Program-made: the position numbers and the translations under genes | From: Rhododendron vialii | Taxonomy: Eukaryota > Streptophyta > Magnoliopsida > Ericales > Ericaceae | Reading direction: 5' to 3' | Assembly: GCF_030253575.1 (NCBI RefSeq) | Contig: NC_080558.1 | Location: 36,401,611 to 36,465,610, forward strand | DNA: 64,000 bases | Shown here: positions 1 through 11,211 of the stretch, piece by piece | Layout: every line of letters starts with the position of its first letter | Numbering within the stretch: position 1 is the stretch's first letter | Notes under the pieces: model-generated | Told to the model about the DNA's origin: nothing | Databases searched by the model: none | What the model saw: the letters and a program-made list of their open reading frames with translations, nothing else

Positions 1-222
1 AATTCGTACACGACTCGACTAAAAGTAAAGACAATGTTGAGACCGGCATATAACATTATTTAGTTTTATTTTTGAAACAAAAATTGGAAACAATTTTCTT
101 GCAATGAATGTGCAACAAAAAAGAGAGGGTGAAATACAAATGTTTTTCCTTTAAGTATATGTATATATATGTAGATATATGTAGTAGCTTCTACTATTCT
201 CTAACAATTAAAAGGGAAAAAT
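1..222. other. AT-rich intergenic DNA, nothing recognised
   Basis: No coding signal, repeat or RNA gene is recognised between the window edge and the first transposon terminus at about 223. Confidence 0.5.
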
Positions 223-761
223 CAAGGTTGTGAATCCCGTTCAGTGTACCGGCCAGTACCGGAATAGCGCGAAACCAGTAACCTAGCCTCCCAATTCCAT
301 CTCGGCACCAATACCGGTGGTTACTAGAGAGTATCGGATTTTTCGGCGAATCTTGGCCGAGATGATAGTACCGCTAATTTTGTCTACTATGTTTCACCGC
401 TTGAGATCTCTGCAATTACTTCCAAAATCCAGCCTCAATGTTACTGGTTTGAACTGGTGTAGCCCCAGATCCTCCAGATCTGCGTCTCCGGCGAACGTCG
501 TACCATTTTTGGCGAACGTCGTCTCATCTTCGGTGATCTCGTTTCTACCCCAGCGACCTCGTTTACCTCGTCGGTGAAAAACAGAAAGGGTACATGTGTG
601 TATATGAGGATATCAATTGTGTGTTATGGCTTGAGGTTAATATATGGACGATGGTGGTTCAGATATGTTGTAAAGGCCTAAAGGGTGTATATATTTTGTT
701 GTTTATTGTGTAATGGTGGTCTCTGATCTGTTGTAAATGAGGGATAGAAAGAGAAGCGAGT

Positions 762-838
<77 letters not shown>

Positions 839-1132
839 TCTAGAGAGAGTGAAGGAAGTGGGTTTTTTTTATCTGCAGAAGGAACTGACTAGTGAGTTTG
901 GTGGGCTGATCCCATGTAGCCATACCCATATTAATAAATATACACCCCCATGAGATGCTAAATGGTACTCCCATTAACTTTCTGTTTCTACTAATTGTAT
1001 ATTTTTAGAGTTATGATTTTATACTCGTAGTTGCGGTAAATCTGAAACGGTATCCGATATTTAATCGATACCGGTACGTACTGTTCTAGGAGAAAAATTG
1101 GTACCTTGACCGAAACGATATTCAGAACCTTG
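223..1132. mobile_element. hAT-like non-autonomous element with degenerate terminal repeats
   Basis: The left end begins CAAGGTTGTGAATCCCGTTC. The reverse complement of the right end reads CAAGGTTCTGAATATCGTTT, so the two ends form an imperfect terminal inverted repeat. The flanks ggaaaaat and gaaaaaat differ at one of eight bases, which fits a decayed 8-bp target duplication of the hAT type. The interior is rich in 'accggt' words and holds a long G-run with an AG microsatellite, but no transposase coding. The superfamily assignment is inferred from the flank length alone. Confidence 0.55.
762..834. repeat. Compound microsatellite: 33-G homopolymer followed by (AG)n
   Basis: An uninterrupted run of about 33 G runs directly into about 20 AG repeats. 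It lies inside the hAT-like element at 223-1132. A G-run this long can form G-quadruplexes and is error-prone in sequencing, so its true length is uncertain. Confidence 0.9.
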
Positions 1133-2192
1133 GAAAAAATAGGAAAAAGGAGAATTTGCCACATTAGCCTATAGCTACCTAATGTAGCTTAGCCAATGAT
1201 GACACCTCACATTTGTAGCAACACTTGGTGGATTAGGTGTCAAGCTTAGGAAAATTAGGAAACTCTATAAATAGAAGTCCTATTTTTAGTGCATGTCCAA
1301 AAATGGTATCTACTACCTAGACCACTTGTACGGAAAAAGAAGAGAGAAAGGTTAAGTTGGTGTTAACACTAGATTACCATAACAAAAATAAATAAAGGAA
1401 GGTAATAGTGCTCCTGTCCAAAGCGGTACCACTGCCAAGCTATCACGTGCTATTGGGAGGTTAGCAAGAATACGAGTTAAGTCTCCTTCACGCTTACAAA
1501 AGATCCAAGGTGAGATACTTATACTTTAGTTACATGATTTTCCTTTGTAAAAGTAGCATGATTTTATGTTGAGAAAAGATTACGATTTTATTTAAGACAT
1601 GCCATGGAAAAAGATATGATAAAATTTTCATGTTAAAGCCTAAAAACACGTCAGACAAAGGTGATGACGTTGTAAAGTTTAAATTTAGAAAATGAAAGCG
1701 GTCAGACAAAGGTGATGGCCTATTAATGCATCCAGACAATTGTCCTGAGTTTGGGGGATGCCTAAAAAGATACCACACATAAGGGAGTTATACGGACGGA
1801 AAGAATATGGCCTTAGTGGCTAGTGATCACTTGACCAAGGTTATAAAAATTAATCACCATTGAAAACAAGGTTAACTTTGTATTTTAGAAATGAAAATTT
1901 AGTTTTTACCAATCATTTTATGTAGCTAAATATGTGCTCTGCGCAAAGATCGAACATATAGGAGGATGAGTAACCATCTGTCGCTTATAAGTTTCCTAAA
2001 CTGTAACTGCACCTTGGTGTCTAGATGGCTAGGTGTTAGAGCAGGGAAGTACGTGGCTTTTTTCAATTGGATGCACGATAGCGCTCTATCCTTCTCTCAT
2101 CGCAAGCGTTGCCCTAATTGATACGAATTGTGATTTTTTTCACTTCTTTCTTGTTCTCGCCTTTTACATTGGGCCAATGAAGCTCGTGAGAT
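1133..2192. other. Intergenic stretch without recognised features
   Basis: AT-rich DNA with no convincing coding signal. The only reading frame of note (minus strand, about 1530-1778) has no family resemblance. No transposon termini were identified. Confidence 0.4.
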
Positions 2193-2387
2193 TCAAATCC
2201 ATGAAGTAAATATAGAAAAGAGCCCCCAAAATGACACCAAAGGTCTATATCCTTCTGTGCGTCCCTCACCTCCTCCATGAGGATCATCTATTGGATTCAT
2301 TGCAACACCACGAACAATGGGGCGTCTAGTTATCCGGATCTGGCAATCTTCTGGTGTTGTATTCAAATATTCCATCTTTCCCCCCAC
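2193..2387 (-). pseudogene. Ribosomal protein L2 (uL2, bacterial/organelle type) C-terminal fragment
   Basis: The minus-strand frame contains [20 protein letters not shown] followed by EGR. This is the hallmark of the C-terminal domain of bacterial-type uL2, whose family form is [19 protein letters not shown] and which sits near the peptidyl-transferase centre. The normally conserved His of the DHPHGGG motif is Asp here. The following SPWG motif is SFWG, after which the homology is lost and the frame stops. No further uL2 sequence was found on either side, so only about 40 of the roughly 150-270 family residues survive. VRGVAMNP points to a mitochondrial or plastid-type copy rather than the cytosolic one. 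It is read as a relic, though a single exon of a larger interrupted gene cannot be fully excluded. Confidence 0.7.
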
Positions 2388-2747
2388 GTGAGTTAGTTTG
2401 CTTTAAGAGGTCTCTCAAGCTTTGACTTTATAGGTCTTCTAGCTTGCTAAGTGACTTTTCTTTTCTTTCCAGGTATGGTATCAACCGCTTGGGTGGAAAA
2501 TGAATCGACATCACAATGTCATACAGATTTTTCTAGCTTAGTTGGAAAAGAACGGCAAAGTCCATCCAAACCGTCTAATGAAGAATAAAAGGAGAGCATA
2601 TCGTTAATGGCGCGTGAAGTGCATGCATGGTTTTTGGTTCCTAGTCTGATTTATTAGTAGCGATGATTGGGGCTTTAGTACTGACTATGCATAGGACTAC
2701 TAAGGTGAAAAGACATCATGTATTCTGACGAAAAACGCTTGATTTTA

Positions 2748-2777
2748 GGAGGACTATAATGAGGAGGACTATAATGA
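2748..2777. repeat. Perfect 15-bp tandem duplication
   Basis: The unit AGGAGGACTATAATG occurs twice in direct succession. It lies in otherwise unannotated intergenic DNA. Confidence 0.8.
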
Positions 2778-3335
2778 GGACAACAGACCCACTCACGATC
2801 TACTAAAGGGAAGTAGCTTGACTGATATAATTTGGATGAATACACAGAAAGCCCAGAGACCTCATTTGGCATCGTGTTATCATTAGTCCCCTAAAAATAT
2901 GAGCACAAAAAGTTGGACCTTGTTTCCTAAAAGGGAGAGTGTGTGATCAAGTTGTTCCAAACATGTTCGAATGAGACGTTCTAAGAAGACTCAATAGAAA
3001 TTAACTACTACAAATATCTTAAAACTACTCATTGGCTTGAATAATATTCATTTCGATTTGATAAGAAGGGCAAAAATAAAAGACAAAAGAATGACTAAAG
3101 AATCTTACCACTGGAAATGTATTTTCTTTTCACTTACTTGCAAAGATTAATTTCTCTTTTTTCTGAGACTTTGCCTATGCCATTTCACGGTTTCGCTCCT
3201 CTTTGATCACAACACCGACGTTTTTCTCTCGAAGATGTCCAATATGTAAAGAAAAACGATAGATTGTAAATTTTTTACTAAGTGGTAGATAAATAAATGA
3301 AAATTGATCACCACACTACTAATCAAGTTAAATAA

Positions 3336-3481
3336 GGGAATTGATTTCTACACTCCCTTTTTGATAACCACACTCCCTCTTTTGGATTTTATTGTTGAAA
3401 GTGTATGTATTTTTTTTTTTTTGCTAAAAGACGAAAAAGGAAGTGTATATATCAAAAAAGGGATTGTAGAAATCAATTCCC
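3336..3481. mobile_element. 146-bp MITE with 8-bp target site duplication
   Basis: The ends form a nearly perfect inverted repeat of about 28 bp (GGGAATTGATTTCTACA on the left, its complement on the right). The element is bounded on both sides by TTAAATAA (3328-3335 and 3482-3489). An 8-bp duplication is typical of hAT-derived MITEs. The interior is AT-rich and non-coding. Confidence 0.8.
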
Positions 3482-3566
3482 TTAAATAATCACTAAATAT
3501 TATTAAAAAATAAAAGGACAAATGAATGGTTAAAGAATTGTTCCGCTTTCTTTTTAAACCTTGTTT

Positions 3567-3725
3567 TTCAAAAAGGGGGTAATTTCAAGCTCAAATATAA
3601 TGAAAATGAAAAATATTTTTTCAATTTTTTTTGCACCGTTTAAAAGATCTCAATAAAATTTATCAAACAAGATCCATATTGATAGAAAAATTATTTGCGT
3701 AAACATATGATTTTTTAGCTTGAAA
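3567..3725. repeat. Copy 1 of a dispersed repeat (core 'gcaccgtt..aagatctcaat')
   Basis: The stretch contains TTTTTTGCACCGTTTAAAAG followed by words for 'caaacaagatccatattgatag' and 'ttatttgcgtaa'. The same order of words recurs at 34608-34848, in reverse orientation at 36565-36745, and as fragments near 5690 and 61140. The ends of this copy are not sharply defined. Confidence 0.6.
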
Positions 3726-3729
3726 TTAT

Positions 3730-4887
3730 CTTCATTTTCTAAAAGTTCCTTTTCCAAGAAACCGGAACACCCCTCATACCACCGGACATGCATTATCGTT
3801 TCCCTTATTTGCATAGTAACCGAACCAAAATTAACGGTTCTTATTTTTTTGGAACCATAACCTGACCGTAGAACCACAGAACCGGATCAAATAGGACGGT
3901 TCGGTCCGAATTTGATCGATTTTATGGTTCGGACAGTTTTTTTGAACACCCCAAAAAAAAAGTATTCCAGGAGTTGGAAAATTTGGGAGTTGAAGAACAC
4001 CTTCAGTTTCTTGCTTACAACATCATTACGTCAAATCCAGGACTAGTGAGAGCTTTCTTTGGTTGTCCAACTCACCGAGGCAAGGCATGGCCGGTTGAAA
4101 AGATACGTGCTTCTAGTAACACATGTTGAGGTGGAGTATGGAATTTTTGGATGAAATTGTTTGAAGGTACATGCATTTTGTTGACAACTTTAGTGGTGCA
4201 GAAGGCAACAGTTGGAAATCATAACTTTGTGGAAAGCACTTATGTTTTGAAGAGACTTTTTGGTGGAACTATATATATGTATGATGTGATACTATGTTTT
4301 TGCGAAGTCTTAGAACCCAATGCAGCGGTTGTAACATTATGAAACTTGTAAATATTTTATTGGTACGTTGTTTAGTTGAATAGTTGTACTTCCTGGAAAT
4401 ATATCTGCTGGAATGTCAGTGGAATATAACTTCTCTGGAAAGCTTTGATCTCTCATGTGTGATTTCTTATTTCTACAATTTCTATTTTTCAAATGCTGAG
4501 TTTTGGCTTTTGATAGTGCTCTAGTTATGTGTTTGGAAGATGTAACCAGCTAACTTTTGAATTTATAATGAAAAGGTAGTTAAAAAAATTTCATTTTCTT
4601 TCAATTTTCCTCTTGAAGCCAAACAAGAGAAAACTATTTTTCTTATAGTTTCTTTTTATTTTCTTTCTACAATCAAACAAGATAAAAGAATTTACTTTTG
4701 AGAGATGCTACAATGTGCACACTGCACACAATGTGTGTGGGACCCTTGTATTTTGTAAAAGGATGTGTGATTTTGGGTGTGGTTGCATAATTTTTTTTCA
4801 CTTTTTTCCCATTTTTTTCCTCTCTTTTCTTTTTCTTTCCATTCCACTAGTTTCAAACAGAGGCTTAAGCTATTAACCGTTTGAAAA
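3730..4887. other. Region upstream of RRP46, no gene recognised
   Basis: AT-rich DNA with several short open frames that show no family resemblance. The last few hundred bases (about 4690-4880) presumably include the RRP46 promoter. I see no clear TATA box there. Confidence 0.4.
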
Positions 4888-4889
4888 GA

Positions 4890-4897
4890 AAACCCTA
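4890..4897 (+). promoter_or_regulatory. Telo-box-like motif (AAACCCTA) upstream of RRP46
   Basis: AAACCCTA lies about 130 bp before the RRP46 start codon, followed by a second partial copy (AAACCCTT). In plants this telo-box is enriched in promoters and leaders of genes for ribosome biogenesis and translation. Its position ahead of an RNA-processing gene is therefore plausible, but the role is inferred. Confidence 0.4.
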
Positions 4898-5023
4898 GCT
4901 AAACCCTTTCCAATACTTTCACTCCGACTCTGAACCAACCATCTCTCCGACCCACACTCAACCCTCAACCCTTGCAACTGTAAAGATAGATAGCTGTGTG
5001 TGCGGCTGAAGGTGAGAGAATCT

Positions 5024-8000
5024 ATGGAAATAGATCGAGCGGACGGTCGTACACCGAACCAGCTGAGACCACTCGCTTGTTCTCGTGGTATTCTGAATCG
5101 CGCTCACGGCTCCGCCAATTGGTCCCAAGGTATACAAATATCGTCAAAATACGAAACATCAATACATATGTGTATCTGTATGTAATAAAACCCATAGTTT
5201 GCTTTGCGTTATAGTTTATTTGTTTTTCCTCTCATTGCCCTGATTTTTCTGGCGCGTTTTGGTAGATTTATTGCGTTTACGTGGGTGTTCGCATTTACTT
5301 GCTCCGTCACACAATGATTGTCCATTTTCACTATTCAAGTCTCTGAAATGTATTTTGTATAATTCGGCCTCGTTTCCCAATAAAAGCCTGGGGCTTTTTT
5401 CTCTGTTGTGTCCTTATTCAATCTTTTTCCGCATTTGTTAGTTTTGCATCAAACTTTTGCGGATTGTTTTTGGAAATATCCAGAAATTTCGGGTAAAAGC
5501 CATAATTTTTTACTTTTCTGGTTTCTCTTGTCGAGACGAACCAACAATCCACAAAAGTATGATGCAAAAGCGAAAAAAATTGAATAAGGACAAAATAGAA
5601 AAAAGCCCTTTTTTAAAAATAAAAAAAAACTAGGCCTTCATAATATGTTTTATGATTGTAAAATCCTTGTCAAATATAATTAAAGTGATATCTTTTATAC
5701 AAGATCCATATTGCATTTAAAATATGCTAAAAATTGGAAAATATTGGTAATCTTATTAGAGATGTGGTGAATATTGAATATAGACATTCTTTATGGAATG
5801 TGGCGGAGGGAGTATTTATTTTAGGGTATTAATTGGATATTATCCTCTTTTATCCTTTTTGCTGGCAGCAAATGATTGGGACTCAAATCTTAGTTTGGTC
5901 TTAGCATTTTAGCTGTGAGATAGGAGAGGGAAGGTTTTCCTTTTGAATTGATTATCTTGGTTGGAGTGTGAAATGGATTTTGATGTGGGTTGAGATGTAA
6001 ACTTATTAATGTGTGCGGCTGGGCTGAAATTAAGCTCAAGTTTGGAGTAATCGAGCATACTAAGATCACAACCTTTTTCGAGTAACCTGAAAGGCCAAGT
6101 CATTAGGGTTGCATAATGCAGAGTGATTGCTCCTGGGCACCACCAGGTGGTGTGCTTGTGGACAACACGAATGTTTGGTGGTGTTGTGGAGGGTCTTGGA
6201 GAACCACTTGTGGGTGGCCCAGACTACTGAATAAGTGCTCGTTGATGCAGCTCTTAATCTGAATACCACTTGTGGGTGGCCAATTCACCGTTCTTTAATC
6301 GACAAGCAACGTCCTTTTTGATGTTATAGCTTTGTGCACTTAATTTTGTTTCATTCATTGTTTGATTTTAATTATGGGCTTAGGGGAGACGAAAGTTCTT
6401 GCCGCAGTTTATGGACCGAAAGCGGGAACGAAGAAGAATGAAAACCCTGAAAAGGCTTGCATTGAAGTTATTTGGAAGCCCAAGACTGGGCAGATTGGTG
6501 AGTTTTTTCTTTCTTTCTTTCTTTCTTTTTTTTTCCAAATGTTGAAAACAAAATGAAATGCTACCTATAAAAAACTTGTTCAATGAAAACAGAGTTTCTA
6601 GTTTGGATGCAATTTGTGCACTGAGGTAAAGTTGTATGATGATATTGCATCATTGAGTCACATGAAACCTAGATTTGCGGTTTTTATGTAACCATGTAAT
6701 ATGCTAGCCATATGTTGGCTACCGCTACCCATTGGTTCTTTGAAACATTTTACTACTTGTTTGGATTTGGCAAGTAATTGGAGATTGAGGGTTTTATGCA
6801 TGCAGGGAGATAGTGTTGTGCTCGACTTGTATTTAGGTTACTAAATTGTTTCCACTAGCAGTTGTTATCCTTGAATATTGGTGGAAGTAAATAACAAAAA
6901 TTCTGAATTTCCAGTTATCTCCTTAAGCACTTATCAGAGTATGTAGCTTATTAGACTCTCATTCTGTATCTTTGAGCATTCTTCTTTTGCTGTCTAGGTA
7001 AACCAGAGAAGGAGTACGAGATGATATTGAAAAGGACTTTGCAAAGCATCTGCCTTCTGACTGTCAATCCAAATACGACAACCTCAGTTATAGTTCAGGT
7101 GAGCTGTTTTGATTCACCTGGAAATATCATTTTCTCACAGCCTGATATGTGTTGCCCAAGTTGTTTATACCCCCTTATTACCACTAGTTTAGGTGTTAAA
7201 TGTGTCAATACATTGCCTCAATTCTGTTTACAGATAGAGGATATGAATCTGCTCTGGTTCTGTCTTGGTGGCTAATATTTATATAGTTATGAGTTTCAAT
7301 TGGTTTCGTAGTATGTGAAAGTCCGAAGGCAACTTTGGGATGTAATTAACTTTGTGATAAAACACGGGTACTTCTCGCATTTTATTCTCGATGGAAACAG
7401 AGTTTTGAGATTTCTCCCTGGAACTGTATATTTGCACTTTTGTTGCATGTGGAAGAATCACACGTAGTTTCTTTCTCATTATGGGATTGCATTCATGCAT
7501 GTTTAGTGTTCTAAAAGGCAGCCACCTAGGCCGATTAGTCCCCGCCTAGGCGCTAGGCGGTGGTCCAACGGCTAGATTAGACAGCCAACTAGTCGAGCGC
7601 CTAGTCCCAGCGTAGGCGCTAGGTGCCCCTTTTCTGCCCAACTAGCGCCTAGCGGTTTTTAGAACATTGATGTTTTGTTAGATAGTTTGATATACATTGT
7701 TGGGCCCATTACAGCTTAAGCTTTTCAGATAGTGGGAGAGGAGAGGTCTTGGGTTCAAGTCTCTCTATTTGCATTTGTTGCCCCTTTGCATTCAGCTTCT
7801 CCCCTTTGTATTCTGTTTCGCTCCATGAAAATATGCATCTACATGTGCAAGACGGGGTTGCACGTGAAGGAGGGTGTTAGATAGATTGATATACATTGTT
7901 GGGCCCTTTTCCTAACAGCATAAGCTTTCAGGATAGTTGGTAACTGAACATGGTTATGGCATAAAATTTCCAAATTGGTGTTTATGTATCTTGTGAGTGA

Positions 8001-11000
8001 GTCAAAGGAAGTTTACTGCTCATATTGGTTGGCCTTCAGACATCTCATATGTAGGAGCCAGGTTATATCCCTCCACCACGAGCATTGAGTTGTAATACTT
8101 TCTTAGCAGGTTGCCAATTGAGTTTGTATGCTCTTTTGCAGGTTGTCAATGATGATGGTGCCGTATCCTTTGTGCTCATGTTGTTCCTTTTAGTGTTGTA
8201 ATTACTAATGGACATTAACCAAACATCTGATAGCCGTAGGATTCTTGGTATATACTTTGTCCCTTGAAGGAGTTTTCGGAGAGTCCTTGTAAAATATTGT
8301 ACAGCAGACAAGGGTGACAGAGATTCAAGTTAAGTAATTTTTCCATGTTAGTGTTTACTAATTGGCATGGGATAATAATAAGCTTTCCCTGTGCATTCGC
8401 AAATTAAGTTGCTGGAGATGCCATAATCTTTACTGCTTGTGGTCGCATCAGATGTACCCTGGATGAATTTCTGACAACCTACTGTCTTTCATGAATCATA
8501 CTCAGTCCTCATTGGATTCTAGTAGTGGAAGTGTTTGATGCTACTGATATGTATTTTTTTCCATTTTCCTTTATGAGGCATTTTGGTTTTTGGTTTAAAA
8601 TACCTCACATTAGAGGTTGACATAAGCATTGTGTTTAGGAGGCATTGTCTTTTATAGTTTTCTGATAATACTCCACAAAAATTTAAGTATTTACTTAAAT
8701 ATCAGTAAATCAGTCTCTAAATTTTGAATAAATATGGTATGTTCCCCCTCAAAATTCACGGATTTGTAGATTGCATATTGATATTTCATCATAGTAAGAG
8801 TACTCTGGTGTTTTTGTAACGCATAAGAAGAAACAAAAACATTATATACTAGTTGACTAGTTTTGTCGAGACAAATTTATTTCGGGGATCGATATCCTGG
8901 CTTTCCCCTGTTGGTGGACATGATTTCGTAATATTTAATCATCTTAAAACATCTCATCATTTTTCAAAGTTTTTGGTGGACTTTCTTGTGTGCATGTTTC
9001 ATTGTTCTCTGGCTTTATTCTGTAAATTTATTTATCCTTTTAGGTCAACGGAATCGATTTCATCATGTTCGAATGCCAAAATTTTCCCTTTTGATATAAA
9101 TTGCTGAATCGCCATTTGCCACTTCTTGACTGAACCTCTTTTAGCTTCTCCCCTGTGCTATAAATGCTGCATGTGCTGCCCTTGTGGATGCTGGAATTCC
9201 GTTGAAGAATCTTGCAGGTAAATAAGATCTATGGTACCGTCCCATTTTATTCTTCAATCATTGCACTGATTTTCACCTGCTGGTTTCTGCAGTTGCAATA
9301 TGTTGTTGTCTGACAGATAGTGGATGTGTTATACTGGACCCCAACAAGCTAGAAGAGCAGGTTACAGTAATTTCATATTTGAATTTGTAATGCTCATTTT
9401 GTTTTAAATGAGGTTCTACAACTACTTTGGATAAAAGAAAGCAAGTTTATGTAATTTATGTGCTATTTGGTAGTTAGTATTTCTCCTCTTGTGATGTTTT
9501 TGTTCCATGAAACAGAGGTGGAAAACGAACTAGGGGCGCCTATGGTTATAACAGACAAATAACCTTTTCAACTTGCGCGCACCTGGGCATCTTCACACAT
9601 TCGTAGCATGTAGAACATGTTCAGTTTTGGGATAACAAGTCTATTTCGTAGTTTTTAGTGGGATAGAATAAGGAAAGATTACTGTATATGGTTTTGGATG
9701 CTCCTGACGTCTTTCTTCATACATTTTCATCTATTCCTGTTAATTAACGTGTGTTATGACTACTGGCAGAAAATGAAGGCATTTGTGTACCTAGTTTTCC
9801 CAAACTCAATTCTGTCCGTCCTTCCAGAAGGATCATCACAGGTGGGAGGAGAGCCAGTGGAACATGGGATTATTACATCTGTTACACATGGTGTAATGTC
9901 AGGTATTGATTACATGTTCTGTGGCCTTTTCTTATGGCATGTCCTGATGGAAGCTTGTTCTCTGGTTACTGATATCATTGTCTCACAGATACAAAATTCT
10001 GAACTGTTGCATGGTATTGTTTCATAACAAAAGCGGCCCCTGGATCACTTTAGTTCTTTGCCATTTTATAAAATTCACTATGCTCGCATTTAGTTTTGGC
10101 CATTGTGCACTTCACCTCCCTACCAGGCAAACATTCCATCTAACTTAATGAAAATTGTGTCTCATGCACCCATTTTAAGAGTTGTCATGGGAAATTATTC
10201 ACTTGAAGTAGAATACCGATGGTAAAACTTGGACTGTGCTGCCAGCCTGCCACCAATCCCAAGCATAGAAGAATGGAACGGGAACGAGTTAATATATACT
10301 CGCTACCTCAGTTATTGAGAACTACAAAGTTGACCTGCAGAAACAGTTGCCACTTGGCAACTTCTTTAGATGTTTTCTTCATTGGGAAAAAAAGTCTCTC
10401 CAGGTGTTCAATGGTTTGTCAAACGGGGCTTAACTTATTTTGAAATGCATCCTAATTCAACATGTATGACTGTCGGTGAAACCCAATTTGATTGCCTCAT
10501 TCAGCTAGGACTTGGTGATCCATCTGTTGGAGTGTATCTGTAGCTGTTGCTGTATGGCTGGTGTTAGAACTTAGAAGTATGACTGGAAAATAAACTAACC
10601 CTTCTATCATACAAGTTAAACTTTTAGATGAGTTGACAATCTAACGTGGTATAAGAGTCGGCCATAGATCATGTGCTGGAACGCCAACATTACAGTAATA
10701 CGTACAAGGCTGCATGTGTTTGACCTGCAAGTGATGGAGAATGTGAGAATATTCCCTTCGTCCCGTATTGTTTTCTTATATATTTTGAAAAGTCAAAGAA
10801 CTAAACCAATGAGATATCTTTTGGCTCTTTTTCGCTTGAATTGATGTGAGAAGTCCTTTGAATCGAAGGGCATTTTTAAGGAGTTAAAGTTTGAAATGTC
10901 TATCTTTCCTTTAGAAGTTGGATTCTCCTAAGAGGACAAAATGGTATGGAGGGAGTAATATTTATCAGTAAGGTGATGGATTTATGTTTAACAAGTAAAT

Positions 11001-11211
11001 AAAAATCCACTGGAGATGATAGGTTACAGGATGATTTTGTTAATTGGTGCAGATTTCGTTAGTTTACAATCTTTTATGGTTGAATCTGACTGCAGTGGAT
11101 GATTATCTTCACTGTCTACAACGAGGACGTGCAGCCAGTGCAAAATTGTCTGATTTTCTCAGGAGAAATTTGCAGTCACATTCCCCAGGTGACTTGTCCA
11201 AGGCTGGGTGA
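5024..11211 (+). CDS. RRP46: Exosome complex component RRP46 homologue (RNase PH fold)
   Basis: Exons: 5024-5129, 6384-6497, 6998-7098, 8142-8162, 9145-9217, 9293-9360, 9770-9902 and 11096-11211. Together they give 732 nt and 243 residues; every junction is GT-AG and the frame stays open. The product is a subunit of the nuclear/cytoplasmic RNA exosome, the 3'-5' RNA processing and decay complex. Family signatures seen are NRAHGSANWSQG and TKVLAAVYGPKAG near the N-terminus, INAACAALVDAGIPL in the middle, VFPNSILSVLPEGSS and ITSVTHGVMS, and VDDYLHCLQRGR near the C-terminus. The fold is a single RNase PH domain over most of the length, and plant RRP46 is of similar size. Plant core subunits of this type are mostly structural; I did not judge catalytic competence. 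The start is the first ATG giving the MEIDRADGR N-terminus. The fourth exon is only 21 nt (VVNDDGA) and easily missed by gene finders. Introns hold several MITEs. Confidence 0.95.
5391..5608. mobile_element. Palindromic MITE (family P, copy 1) in RRP46 intron 1
   Basis: The ends are GGGCTTTTTTCTC and its near complement. Inside, GTCCTTATTCAAT and TTAGTTTTGCATCAAACTTT are mirrored by ATTGAATAAGGAC and a matching 'gatgcaaaag' arm, so almost the whole element folds into a hairpin. The same internal words recur at 15528-15889 and 16285-16640, defining a local family. Non-coding. Confidence 0.7.
7507..7666. mobile_element. GC-rich short inverted-repeat element in RRP46 intron 3
   Basis: The termini are TGTTCTAAAAGGC and a right end of TTTTTAGAACA. 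The interior is dense in cctaggc/cgctaggcg words that can pair with each other. A related end, with the words 'cgattagaacattg', occurs near 63100 in the glyoxalase I gene. Confidence 0.55.
7676..7965 (+). mobile_element. Remnant of a short LTR-type retroelement in RRP46 intron 3
   Basis: Two direct repeats starting GTTAGATAG and containing 'ttgatatacattgttgggccc' begin about 200 bp apart (near 7678 and 7878). The second is preceded by a purine stretch (GAAGGAGGG). It is followed by GTTGGTAACTGAACATGG, which resembles an LTR end plus a decayed primer-binding region. This suggests a TRIM-like or heavily deleted Copia remnant. No coding is present. Confidence 0.4.
10752..10955. mobile_element. 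Stowaway-like MITE in RRP46 intron 7
   Basis: The left end TTCCCTTCGTCCC and the reverse complement of the right end, CTCCCTCCATACC, are variants of the Stowaway (Tc1/mariner) terminus CTCCCTCCGTCCC. The element is flanked by TA on both sides. It is about 204 bp and non-coding. Confidence 0.7.

Noticed and set aside
5800-5815. Stowaway-type right end (CGGAGGGAGTA) in RRP46 intron 1
   Set aside because: No matching left end was found, so it is at most a truncated relic and is not listed as an element.
7740-7790. GGTTCAAGTCTC resembling a tRNA B box
   Set aside because: No A box or cloverleaf is present upstream; the context fits an LTR-element remnant better.
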